A DNA stretch of 64,000 nucleotides from the NCBI GenBank assembly GCA_910586555.1, contig CAJUJY010000008.1, positions 28,678 through 92,677 of the forward strand, given 5' to 3'. Both the position numbers and the translations under genes were made by a program. A model generated the notes under the pieces. It did not search any database and was not told where the DNA came from. It saw nothing but the letters and a program-made list of their open reading frames with translations. Source of the DNA: an uncultured Lachnospiraceae bacterium (GTDB lineage Bacteria; Bacillota; Clostridia; Lachnospirales; Lachnospiraceae). Each line of letters begins with the position of its first letter. The first letter of the stretch is position 1. Shown piece by piece: positions 23,368 through 30,641 of the stretch.

Positions 23368-24126
23368 ATGCAGGGGGATTACATAAAACTCAGCCGTAAG
23401 ATGCTGGACTGGGAGTGGTATAAAAACAACAATACAAAAATATTGTTTTTGCACTGTTTGTTAAAAGCGAACTGGAAAGATGGGAAGTTTGAAAACAACG
23501 TGATAAAAAGGGGTGAATTTGTAACATCTTTACCAACACTTGCACTTGAAACAGGATTAACAGTAAGACAGGTAAGGACAGCATTAAACCACTTAAAAAC
23601 GACAGGCGAACTGACAGTCAGAACAACATCAAAATACAGCATATTTACAGTGAATAATTACAATGCCTATCAATCAAATGACAGGCAGGTTGACAGTCAG
23701 GTGACAGACAAACGGCAGACAAACGACAGTCAAGTGACAACAATAGAAGAATCTAAGAATTTAAGAATGAAAGAATGTAAGAAAATAATATATACATGTG
23801 CGTTTGAAGAATTTTGGAAAATATATCCAAGAAAGAAAGATAAGGGCAACGCATTTAAAAAGTTTAATGCAAGATTAAATTCAGGTTTTTCAGAGAATGA
23901 ACTTATAGGAGCTGCGAAAAAATATGCTGAAGAATGTGTAAAGAACAGCACTGAAGAAAAATATATTAAACATGCTACAACCTTTTTAAGTGATACTACA
24001 CCATTTATTGATTATTTAGACAAGAAAGATGGAGGTGGCAATATTGGAAACAATGGAACAGTTATTGATGGGAGTGCTGCAAAAGGTGAAGATAGCAAAG
24101 CCGGAATCAGAGAAGTATTCGTCTGA
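23368..24126 (+). CDS. DnaD-like replisome organiser
   Basis: 252 residues; AGAGGTAGTT precedes the ATG. The N-terminal winged helix (YIKLSRKMLDWEWYKNNNTK, FLHCLLKANWKDGKFENNVI, LETGLTVRQVRTALNHLKTT) is that of phage replisome organisers. A polar linker with repeated DSQVT leads to FEEFWKIYPRKKDKGNAFKK, a C-terminal motif usual in these proteins. It should recognise the phage origin and load the helicase through the DnaC-like protein, whose gene overlaps its 3' end by 98 bp. The linker DNA has repeats of GACAGTCAGGTGACAG type that could serve as an intragenic origin. Confidence 0.8.
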   Translation: MQGDYIKLSRKMLDWEWYKNNNTKILFLHCLLKANWKDGKFENNVIKRGEFVTSLPTLALETGLTVRQVRTALNHLKTTGELTVRTTSKYSIFTVNNYNAYQSNDRQVDSQVTDKRQTNDSQVTTIEESKNLRMKECKKIIYTCAFEEFWKIYPRKKDKGNAFKKFNARLNSGFSENELIGAAKKYAEECVKNSTEEKYIKHATTFLSDTTPFIDYLDKKDGGGNIGNNGTVIDGSAAKGEDSKAGIREVFV

Positions 24127-24886
24127 CAAAACATGCCCCTTATGTGGAGGCAGTGGATGGGAAGCTTTTTATGATGGTGATGGACGTGTGGTATACAGGG
24201 ATTGTAAATGCGGGTTAAGACAAAGACAGATTAATGAAGGACGTTTAAAATTTGCTAATATTCCCGAAAATTTCAAAGGGCTTTTATTAGAAAACTTCAG
24301 GACAGATATTTATACTGACAAAAGAAGCCAGAGTATAGCAGCTAATAGTGTTATTGGAATAAAAACATGGCTTAATGAATTTGAAAAGATAGAAAAAGCT
24401 GGTTTAGGGCTTTATATATTTTCAGAAGCCAAGGGTACTGGTAAAACAAGGATGCTGGCAAGCATAGCAAATGAATTAGTAAACAGAGGCATACAGGTAA
24501 AATTTGCTACATCATTACAAATTTTACAGGAAATAAAATCTACATGGGATAAGAATACTGATTATTCTGAACACCGTTTATTGAATGATTTGTCAAATAC
24601 AAGGGTTCTGGTTATTGATGATTTTGGTGTTGAAAAAGACCAGCCGTGGATTAACGAACGTTTTCTCCAGATTTTAAATGAACGTTGTAATTCAAAGAAG
24701 ATAACGATATTTTCAAGCAATATAGAACCTGGCAAGCTTAAATATGATGAAAGGATTATAGACAGGCTGAAAGAATGTACCATGAGTGTACATTTTCCAG
24801 AGAATGGTGTCAGGGAAGCAATAGGAAAAGAAAAAAAGGAAAATTTTTTAATGGAGGTAGAAGCATGTCTGAAGAAACAAATATAG
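24029..24886 (+). CDS. DnaC-like helicase loader (AAA+ ATPase)
   Basis: 285 residues if the ATG at 24029 is used. GGAGG inside the next codons would instead favour the TTG at 24044, so the start is uncertain. Zinc-type cysteines CPLCGGSGW and CKCG are near residues 36-66. Walker A is SEAKGTGKTR, Walker B is VLVIDDFG, and a sensor region is TIFSSNIEPGKL. It loads the host or phage replicative helicase. Long overlap with the upstream gene shows coupling. Confidence 0.85.
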   Translation: MEVAILETMEQLLMGVLQKVKIAKPESEKYSSDKTCPLCGGSGWEAFYDGDGRVVYRDCKCGLRQRQINEGRLKFANIPENFKGLLLENFRTDIYTDKRSQSIAANSVIGIKTWLNEFEKIEKAGLGLYIFSEAKGTGKTRMLASIANELVNRGIQVKFATSLQILQEIKSTWDKNTDYSEHRLLNDLSNTRVLVIDDFGVEKDQPWINERFLQILNERCNSKKITIFSSNIEPGKLKYDERIIDRLKECTMSVHFPENGVREAIGKEKKENFLMEVEACLKKQI

Positions 24887-25977
24887 TACCAGAAACAACG
24901 GAAAATGGAACAGTTGCTGCACAACCTGCAAAAATGGAGTTTAAGCTTATTAGTCCTAAAGAAGATGGTTTTCTCCGTGTGATTAAGTGGAATAAAGAAG
25001 AACTTGAAGCAGCAGTAAAGCAGAAAATTGTAAGTTATGAGAATATTGTTTATACAGAAAACAATATGAAACAGGCAAAGGCAGACCGTGCAGAACTTAA
25101 TAAGCTTACTAAAGCCATTGAGGAACGCCGTAAAATGGTAAAAAGAATTATTAATGAACCTTATGATACATTTGAGGCAGAGTTAAAAGAAGTCCTGTCA
25201 TTAATCAGGAAACCTGTAGATATCATTGACAGACAAGTGAAGGCATTTGAGAACCAGCAGAAAGAAGAGAAAAAAGAAAGCATACATAGATTTTATGATG
25301 AAATTATCGGAGATTTAACAGATGTTCTGCCATTTGAAAAGGTATTTGATAACAGATACCTTAACCAGACTTATAAGCTGGCAGAGGCACAGGCTGATTT
25401 AAAGAAAAAGATAGAAAAAGTCCATACTGATTTGGAAACAATCGACAGCCTGGAAAGCAAATTTAAACTTAATGTGAAAGATGTCTATGTTAAGACTTTG
25501 GACATTAGCAAAGCATTAGCAGAGAATAAAAGGCTGTCTGAACTGGAAGAAAAACTGGAGGCAGAAAGGAGGCAGAAAGCGGAAGAAGAGGCAAGGAAAA
25601 AACATCTTGAAGAAGAACGCCAGAGGGCAGCAGAGGAAAGAGCCAAAGTGTTAGAAATTCAAAGGAAAGCAAGACAGAAGGATGTTAAAAACCAGGAAAG
25701 TGAAAATATTACAAGACCTGTAGAAAATAATATACCAGATAAAAAAGAAATCACATCAAGTAACCAGGAGAATTTACAGATACCAGTATATGAAACCAAG
25801 GAAGTAATCCAGAATACAGAACAGGCATGCAGGATATCTGAAACCTCATCTGTTTCAGAGCAAAAAAAAGAAAAGAAATACCGTACAAAGTTTTGTGTAA
25901 CAGGCACGAAAAAGCAGTTGGAAAAACTGATACAGTTTATGAATGAAACTGGTATTGATTATGGAAAAGTAAATTAA
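24865..25977 (+). CDS. DUF1351 family phage protein with coiled coil
   Basis: 370 residues from the ATG at 24865 after GGAGGTAGAAGC; it overlaps the DnaC-like gene by 22 bp. The N-terminal half is the DUF1351 pattern (AVKQKIVSYENIVYTENNMK, QAKADRAELNKLTKAIEERR, YDTFEAELKEVLSLIRKPVD). A highly charged coiled coil follows (LEEKLEAERRQKAEEEARKK). The end (YRTKFCVTGTKKQLEKLIQF, MNETGIDYGKV) is a small conserved domain. Common in replication regions of Firmicutes phages; biochemical role unknown. Confidence 0.8.
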   Translation: MSEETNIVPETTENGTVAAQPAKMEFKLISPKEDGFLRVIKWNKEELEAAVKQKIVSYENIVYTENNMKQAKADRAELNKLTKAIEERRKMVKRIINEPYDTFEAELKEVLSLIRKPVDIIDRQVKAFENQQKEEKKESIHRFYDEIIGDLTDVLPFEKVFDNRYLNQTYKLAEAQADLKKKIEKVHTDLETIDSLESKFKLNVKDVYVKTLDISKALAENKRLSELEEKLEAERRQKAEEEARKKHLEEERQRAAEERAKVLEIQRKARQKDVKNQESENITRPVENNIPDKKEITSSNQENLQIPVYETKEVIQNTEQACRISETSSVSEQKKEKKYRTKFCVTGTKKQLEKLIQFMNETGIDYGKVN

Positions 25978-26073
25978 AAAATATTATCCTTACAAAAAAG
26001 ACCGCCCCTTGCAGAACGGCCAGCCTATATTGATTATAACTTGTATTATAAATCAAGTCAAGGAGGCGGTGCA

Positions 26074-26526
26074 ATGCAGAATGGAATTAAAGAAATGTCT
26101 GCTAAGGAATATTTATCGCAGGTCAGAAGAGGAGAAGCTGACATAACAAGATTAAACTGTGATAAGCAAAATCTGTATGAAATATTATACTCGCTTGGAG
26201 GTACAAAGGAAGGGGAACGGGTACAGACATCAAAAAATGCTGACAGGTTTGGAAGCATTTTTGTAAAAATTGAAGAAAAAGATTATCTTATTGAGAAAAA
26301 ACTGAAGGAACTTATAGATTTTAAAATAGAAGTGGCAGACAGAATAGGCACGCTTTCAGAACCAAAATATGCAGAACTTCTTTATAAACGTTATATACAG
26401 TTTAAAAGTTTTAAACAGATAGCAGCCGATATGGGATATTCGTATAGGTATGTGATAAAAATACATGGATATGCACTTCTGGAATTTGAAAAGAAAATGC
26501 AAAAAAGGTGCACAAATAACCTGTAA
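26074..26526 (+). CDS. Sigma-region-4-like late regulator (DUF1492/ArpU type)
   Basis: 150 residues from the ATG at 26074 after AAGGAGGCGGTGC. The first part is a coiled helix (EKDYLIEKKLKELIDFKIEV). The end is an HTH close to sigma region 4 (LLYKRYIQFKSFKQIAADMG, YSYRYVIKIHGYALLEFEKK). Such proteins occupy the last early position and switch on packaging and structural genes. Here modules 3 and 4 lie between it and the terminase. Confidence 0.75.
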   Translation: MQNGIKEMSAKEYLSQVRRGEADITRLNCDKQNLYEILYSLGGTKEGERVQTSKNADRFGSIFVKIEEKDYLIEKKLKELIDFKIEVADRIGTLSEPKYAELLYKRYIQFKSFKQIAADMGYSYRYVIKIHGYALLEFEKKMQKRCTNNL

Positions 26527-26787
26527 AGGTGACATAAAGACATATAAAGGTGTACAAATGACACTTGAAGGTGTTATGAAAGTATGGTATTGTGTATGAT
26601 GTCAAAAAGAAGAATTAATTATATTGGCATTAACTCCAATGTATTATGTCACCCCTAAAAAATAGAATTGGCTGTTTTTCTCAGTAAGGAAATGTGGGAA
26701 TTAACAATTTTATTGAAATATGTTAAAGTATGTGATAGAATTTTAATGTTGCCACCCCAAATCTGGTAACAGAAAGGGGGTGTCTAC

Positions 26788-26874
26788 ATGGAAGATTTCT
26801 GTTCCTTTTTAGTTTCCGTTATGGTTGGTGTAGTATGCCACTACATCATCAAGTGGTTAGACGGTGACAAATAA
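26788..26874 (+). CDS. 28-residue hydrophobic peptide (toxin-like)
   Basis: Short gene with an excellent ribosome site (AAAGGGGGTG). FLVSVMVGVVCHYIIKWLDG is one membrane helix with a KWLDGDK end. Peptides of this FLVSV..G...YYI.KWLD form are widespread in Clostridia mobile DNA and resemble type I toxin peptides. A strong stem-loop follows at 26919-26952. No function shown. Confidence 0.6.
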   Translation: MEDFCSFLVSVMVGVVCHYIIKWLDGDK

Positions 26875-26918
26875 TGGCAACTAGCCCATATGGAAGACCT
26901 CGCCATATAATGAGGAAG

Positions 26919-26958
26919 AACCCTCGGATGTATGCCAGTACAACCGAGGGTTCAATCT
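26919..26958 (+). terminator. Terminator-like stem-loop after the small peptide
   Basis: Perfect 9-bp arms AACCCTCGG (26919-26927) and CCGAGGGTT (26944-26952) with a 16-nt loop, then CAATCTTTT. The T run is weak; it could instead stabilise the short mRNA. Confidence 0.6.
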
Positions 26959-27060
26959 TTTCGTCCACATGGACTTTTCTGTTCCTTTTTTGCCTGTGTA
27001 TACGATATCATATATTCCAGGTAAAATCAAGTATATGCAGATAAAAAAATTATATACATT

Positions 27061-27387
27061 GGAAAAAGCCCTGAACTTGCAGACAAGCTTTTAGAGTATC
27101 AGTTAAAAGCAAAGGATATTTTGGCGGCAGCGTTTCTTCCAAAGCAGGATATGCCAAAAACCTCTATGGAACTTTTATAATTACATTATCAGGCTTTGAA
27201 AGAGGTTAATAAAAAAGTTGGAAATGTATCTGATGAAGTTAAGGAAGTTAAACAAGACTTGGAACAATTTAAACAAGATATGCCAGTTCTTGGTATTGAG
27301 GAAAATAAAATAACAAGTGCAGTTAAAAAGGCTGGTGTTAAAATTTTTAAAAATTTAGAGAAAAAAGCATTGACTTGTAACTCGTAA
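27061..27387 (+). pseudogene. Broken antirepressor (P22 Ant-type N-terminal end plus coiled coil)
   Basis: No start. The frame opens with SPELADKLLEYQLKAKDILA, AAFLP, matching the end of the P22-type domain at 27725-28165, then meets a TAA at 27178-27180 where relatives carry a glutamate. It continues LHYQALKEVNKKVGNVSDEV, QDMPVLGIEENKITSAVKKA, matching 28722-29477. It stops before the ORF6C domain. The module 3 promoter begins inside its last codons. Confidence 0.75.
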
Positions 27388-27398
27388 CAGTATATAAT
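27370..27398 (+). promoter_or_regulatory. Promoter and operator of RHH module 3
   Basis: TTGACT (27370-27375), 17 bp, TATAAT (27393-27398). Two perfect copies of GTAACTCGTAAC (27377-27388 and 27399-27410), 22 bp apart, flank the -10 box. The operator differs completely from modules 1, 2 and 4. Confidence 0.8.
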
Positions 27399-27429
27399 GT
27401 AACTCGTAACCGAAAGGAGGGAATAAGGT

Positions 27430-27603
27430 ATTCAACAAAGAAGCAGAGCCGATTACATGAAAGAGCGACGAAAAACAACAAAAAATTTCAGTGTTGAGGT
27501 TGAACGAGAAAAATTTGAAAAATTGGAAAACAAGCTATCAAAGAAGAATATAACAAAAAAAGAGTGGCTTAATCAAAAAATCGACGATGAATTAAAAAAA
27601 TAG
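27430..27603 (+). CDS. Ribbon-helix-helix repressor, module 3 (possible ATT start)
   Basis: The only good ribosome site, AAGGAGG (27414-27420), points to an ATT codon at 27430, giving 57 residues, the same length as the module 1 and 2 proteins. The first ATG (27457) is 36 bp from that site and would remove nine residues (QQRSRADY). The sequence KERRKTTKNFSVEVEREKFE, KLENKLSKKNITKKEWLNQK is an RHH: strand NFSVEVE, then two helices. ATT starts are rare and would limit expression. It should bind the GTAACTCGTAAC repeats. Confidence 0.75.
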   Translation: MQQRSRADYMKERRKTTKNFSVEVEREKFEKLENKLSKKNITKKEWLNQKIDDELKK

Positions 27604-27666
27604 AGTATTTACCGCCCTGAGAAAGTTGTAAATACTCTATAAGCAAAGTTCCTATAAGAAACTGAT
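27594..27666 (-). ncRNA. Candidate antisense RNA 3 (sar-like), about 73 nt
   Basis: Minus-strand promoter TTGACT (27701-27696), 17 bp, TGATATAAT (TATAAT at 27678-27673). The terminator has perfect 11-bp arms, AGAGTATTTAC and GTAAATACTCT (27638-27628 with 27612-27602), followed by ATTTTTTTAA: a textbook intrinsic terminator on this strand. The loop (AACTTTCTCAGGGCG) keeps the AACTTT...GGGCG theme. The stem sequence is unrelated to those of RNAs 1, 2 and 4. Confidence 0.8.
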
Positions 27667-27724
27667 AAATATATTATATCAGCCTTTTATGGGAAAGTCA
27701 AACTTTTTTATAGGAGGTTTTTTT

Positions 27725-28165
27725 ATGAAAAATTTAATAGTGAAATCTGTTGATGTTTTAGGAAGTTCCATAATGGCAGCAAAAGATAAAGATGGTCACA
27801 TATGGGCAGGGGTAAATTACTTTTGCAATGCTCTTGGGATGACCAAAAACCAAAGAGATGTACAAGTTGAAAAAGTTCAATATGATAAGACTTTAAGTAA
27901 AGGGTGCGGGAAATTTCCCGCAGGGGTATTTGACAAGAATAATGAAGCGGTTGGTATAAGGCTGGATTTTATTCCTATGTGGCTTGCCAAAATTACAATA
28001 ACTAAAAAAATGGAAAAAGAGCACCCTGAACTTGCAGATAAGCTTTTAGAGTACCAGCTAAAGGCAAAGGATATTTTGGCGGCAGCGTTTCTTCCGCAGC
28101 AGCCAGCCAGACCATTATCTGTATCAGAATACGCCTTATTGCACAAGATTTTTCGCAAAAAATGA
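27725..28165 (+). CDS. P22 Ant-type antirepressor, module 3, short C-terminus
   Basis: 146 residues from the ATG at 27725 after ATAGGAGG. The sequence VLGSSIMAAKDKDGHIWAGV, NYFCNALGMTKNQRDVQVEK, IRLDFIPMWLAKITITKKME, EHPELADKLLEYQLKAKDIL is the P22 antirepressor N-terminal domain. The protein ends soon after RPLSVSEYALLHKIFRKK. Module 4 continues from ARPLSV into a long coiled coil and ORF6C domain, so this gene seems to have lost its C-terminal half. The direct match to P22 Ant strengthens the immI comparison. Confidence 0.85.
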   Translation: MKNLIVKSVDVLGSSIMAAKDKDGHIWAGVNYFCNALGMTKNQRDVQVEKVQYDKTLSKGCGKFPAGVFDKNNEAVGIRLDFIPMWLAKITITKKMEKEHPELADKLLEYQLKAKDILAAAFLPQQPARPLSVSEYALLHKIFRKK

Positions 28166-28352
28166 AAAAGGTAGCAAACCAAAAACATAATACATAATCA
28201 GGCTTGATACTACAAAAGAAATAATAATGATGGAATAAAGTTGGATTAGGAAAAGGAAGTCGAATACTTATTGGACTTCCTTTTTTCGTGCAGTTTGATT
28301 GGGTTCTTTCTAACATATAGAAATATATTTTATATCAAAATAATTAAAACAC

Positions 28353-28381
28353 TTGACAAACATATATATGTTTGATAAACT
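28353..28381 (+). promoter_or_regulatory. Promoter and operator of RHH module 4
   Basis: TTGACA (28353-28358), 17 bp, TAAACT (28376-28381). The spacer contains the perfect palindrome AAACATATATATGTTT, and AAACATAT recurs just after the -10 box. Different operator from the other three modules. Confidence 0.75.
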
Positions 28382-28409
28382 TGTAAACATATAGAAAAGA
28401 GGTGAGTTA

Positions 28410-28601
28410 ATGGAAAAAGAACGGAAAACGTTCACTACTACAATAGATAAACCATTACAAAATAGGTTTAAAGCTAAATGTGCAGAAAGTGGCATAAAAA
28501 TGAATGATTTATTAGAAGTATTTATGCAAATGTACGTTGATGGAAAATTTGAAATGGTTTTACAACTAAATGAAGAAAAAACTATTGTAGAAAAGAAATA
28601 A
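28410..28601 (+). CDS. Ribbon-helix-helix repressor, module 4
   Basis: 63 residues after AAGAGGTG. KERKTFTTTIDKPLQNRFKA, KCAESGIKMNDLLEVFMQMY, then a longer hydrophobic tail (FEMVLQL). The strand KTFTTTID and two helices give the RHH fold; the tail is longer than in modules 1-3. It should repress its own promoter through the AAACATAT sites. Confidence 0.85.
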   Translation: MEKERKTFTTTIDKPLQNRFKAKCAESGIKMNDLLEVFMQMYVDGKFEMVLQLNEEKTIVEKK

Positions 28602-28659
28602 AACAACCGTCGCACCTACCACAGCTTAACGGTTGTTTTATACTAGGGAATACCCTCTA
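28595..28659 (-). ncRNA. Candidate antisense RNA 4 (sar-like), about 65 nt
   Basis: Minus-strand promoter TTGCAA (28694-28689), 17 bp, TGATAGAAT (TAGAAT at 28671-28666). The terminator arms are AAACAACCGT and ACGGTTGTTT (28638-28629 with 28610-28601), followed by TATTTCTTTT. The loop (TAAGCTGTGGTAGGTGCG) keeps GGTAGG..CG as in RNA 1. The 5' part can fold through AGGG/CCCT. Because this hairpin is followed by T residues on both strands, it may also end the RHH message. Confidence 0.75.
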
Positions 28660-28721
28660 TGAAATATTCTATCATAGATAGGGTTTCCTTGCAATCAAAA
28701 AATGGATTGGAGGAGAACAAA

Positions 28722-29477
28722 ATGTATAATTTTACAGTAATTGAAAATGAAATAGTACCAGTTTATTTAACAGATAATGGAGAAAAGGTTGTAGATGGCA
28801 GAAAGTTACATTCAGTATTACAGAGCAGGCAAGACTTTTCTACATGGGTAAAGGCAAGGTTGAAAGAGTGTGATGCAAAGGAAAATGTGGATTATGAACG
28901 CTTCCACAAAAAAATGGAAGCCAATAATGCCACTATGATTGAATACATAATTAAACTTACTACTGCCAAAGAGATGGCAATGCTGGAACGTAATAGTAAA
29001 GGCAGGGAAGTAAGGCGTTATTTTATAAAAATAGAGGAAAAATATAAAGAACAGACACAACAGACTGCCAGACCATTATCTGTACAGGAACAGATACGTA
29101 TTATTGCACAAGGCAATATAGACTTGGAACAGAAGATTGATAATGTTAAACAGGATTTAGAGCAGTTCAAACAGGATATGCCAGTTCTTGGCATTGAGGA
29201 AAACAAAATAACAAGTGCGGTTAGAAAGGCTGGTGTTAAAATCCTTGGAGGGAAAGAGAGCAACGCATATAATGATAAATCCCTCCGCAGTAAATTATAT
29301 AGTGATATATACAGGGAATTAAAACGCCAGTTTGATGTGACTACATACAAGGCTATTAAACGCAGCCAGTGCAGTCTTGCACTTTCTGTCATAGAAACAT
29401 ATAAGCCGCCGCTTGCCCTGGAAGAACAGATACAAAGCTGCAATGCTCAGATGCAGTTTGGAACAGGGGTGGCATGA
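28722..29477 (+). CDS. AntA/AntB-type antirepressor with ORF6C domain, module 4
   Basis: 251 residues from the ATG at 28722 after GGAGGAG; earlier in-frame codons overlap the antisense RNA promoter. N-terminal AntA/AntB domain: DGRKLHSVLQSRQDFSTWVK, ARLKECDAKENVDYE, LTTAKEMAMLERNSKGREVR, RYFIKIEEKY. A linker (QDLEQFKQDMPVLGIEENKI) precedes the C-terminal ORF6C-type domain (NDKSLRSKLYSDIYRELKRQ, FDVTTYKAIKRSQ). Complete and probably functional. The fourth different N-terminal type in the array. Confidence 0.85.
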   Translation: MYNFTVIENEIVPVYLTDNGEKVVDGRKLHSVLQSRQDFSTWVKARLKECDAKENVDYERFHKKMEANNATMIEYIIKLTTAKEMAMLERNSKGREVRRYFIKIEEKYKEQTQQTARPLSVQEQIRIIAQGNIDLEQKIDNVKQDLEQFKQDMPVLGIEENKITSAVRKAGVKILGGKESNAYNDKSLRSKLYSDIYRELKRQFDVTTYKAIKRSQCSLALSVIETYKPPLALEEQIQSCNAQMQFGTGVA

Positions 29478-29478
29478 T

Positions 29479-29682
29479 ATGGATATACAGAATAAAGAAT
29501 ATGTTTTAGATAAGCAGGACTGGATTATGACTTCAGAAAGAACTGCAAAGATACTATTAGATGTTATAGTTGAAGAATATGGTATAAGAGATATGCTGGA
29601 TTGCATGTATTATAATCTTAATGAAACAGACAAAAGAAAATTTTTAAATGTTGCATTTAAAAGGGCAAATGCACAAGTGTAA
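29479..29682 (+). CDS. Small protein after module 4
   Basis: 67 residues from the ATG at 29479, one base after the previous stop, with GGGGTGG as ribosome site. LDKQDWIMTSERTAKILLDV, IVEEYGIRDMLDCMYYNLNE is helical. Not recognised. Last gene before a terminator and the late operon. Confidence 0.5.
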   Translation: MDIQNKEYVLDKQDWIMTSERTAKILLDVIVEEYGIRDMLDCMYYNLNETDKRKFLNVAFKRANAQV

Positions 29683-29821
29683 ATGCAATTAATCAAGGTT
29701 GGAGATATGATGGTAAGTTATAATGTATTCTTAATGGCGTAGAAAGCATGACAGAGATTAAATATAAGAAAAAATATGATTTATTGTAGTATATGGTAAT
29801 ATTTTAATTATTAAAAAATAC

Positions 29822-29857
29822 AAGAGGGGTAACATTAACATGTTGCCTCTCTTTTTT
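29822..29857 (+). terminator. Terminator before the late operon
   Basis: AGAGGGGTAACAT pairs imperfectly with ATGTTGCCTCT, followed by CTTTTTT. It separates the module array from the terminase genes; a late-regulator-like gene is at 26074. Confidence 0.7.
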
Positions 29858-29885
29858 ATAAAATCATAAGAGGAAGGTGAGGTGA

Positions 29886-30641
29886 ATGCCACGAAAACCT
29901 GATGAAAGAATTGAGAAAGCCATGAAGCTATACTTTTCAGGAAAAAAATTAATTGAAATATCAAAAGAGCTTAAAGTGCCAGAAGGGACTGTCCGGAGCT
30001 GGAAGAACAGGTATAAATGGGACTGCAACGTTGCAAAAAGAAAGTGCAACGTTGCGGAAGGAACAAAACAAAAAAAAGAGCCTGTAACTGATGAAGTTAA
30101 AGATGTAATAGAAAACGATAACCTTACAGATAAGCAACGGCTTTTTTGCATTTATTATGTACGGTGCTTTAATGCAACAAAGGCATACCAGAAGGCATAT
30201 GGCGTTGGCTATGCAACAGCAGCTTCCATTAGTTACCGTCTGCTGGAAAATGATGGCGTAAGGAATGAAATAAACAGACTGAAAAGAAACCGTTTTAACA
30301 GGGAACTGTTAAGTGAAGAGGATATTGTACAACGGTATATAGATATAGCCCATTCAGATATAAAGGATTATATTGAAATTAAAGATGGAACAGTTTGTTT
30401 GAAAAATTCGGATGAATTTGATGGCATGTTGGTTAAGAAAGCAACTTCTGGAAAAATAAATTCCATTGAATTATATGACAGCATGAAAGCTTTGCAATGG
30501 TTATCAGACCATATGGATTTAGCAACAACAGAGCAAAAAATCCGAATAGAAAAGCTGAAAGAAGAAAAGGACATAGATACAAAGACTAATACAGAAGTCC
30601 AGATCTATCTTCCTGATAACGGGAGGAATAGCGTTGAATAA
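29886..30641 (+). CDS. terS: Terminase small subunit
   Basis: 251 residues after GAAGGTGAGG. An N-terminal HTH (LYFSGKKLIEISKELKVPEG, TVRSWKNRYKW) precedes the unusual CNVAKRKCNVAE duplication. The Terminase_2 domain follows (NLTDKQRLFCIYYVRCFNAT, KAYQKAYGVGYATAASISYR). The rest is helical and acidic. It recognises the pac/cos site and recruits the large subunit. It overlaps the large subunit by 8 bp. Confidence 0.9.
   Translation: MPRKPDERIEKAMKLYFSGKKLIEISKELKVPEGTVRSWKNRYKWDCNVAKRKCNVAEGTKQKKEPVTDEVKDVIENDNLTDKQRLFCIYYVRCFNATKAYQKAYGVGYATAASISYRLLENDGVRNEINRLKRNRFNRELLSEEDIVQRYIDIAHSDIKDYIEIKDGTVCLKNSDEFDGMLVKKATSGKINSIELYDSMKALQWLSDHMDLATTEQKIRIEKLKEEKDIDTKTNTEVQIYLPDNGRNSVE

Larger units (their letters stand above)
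26875..27429. other. Region with stem-loop, direct repeat and antirepressor relic
   Basis: 555 bp. The stem-loop AACCCTCGG/CCGAGGGTT lies at 26919-26952. A second copy of ACATGGA...TTTCTGTTCCTTTTT (first at about 26785, again at about 26967) brackets the peptide gene. A broken antirepressor (27061-27387) follows, and then the module 3 promoter. Confidence 0.6.

Noticed and set aside
29413..29478. Upstream start (MPWKNRYK) for the 29479 gene
   Set aside because: It lies inside the antirepressor gene in another frame and has no ribosome site.
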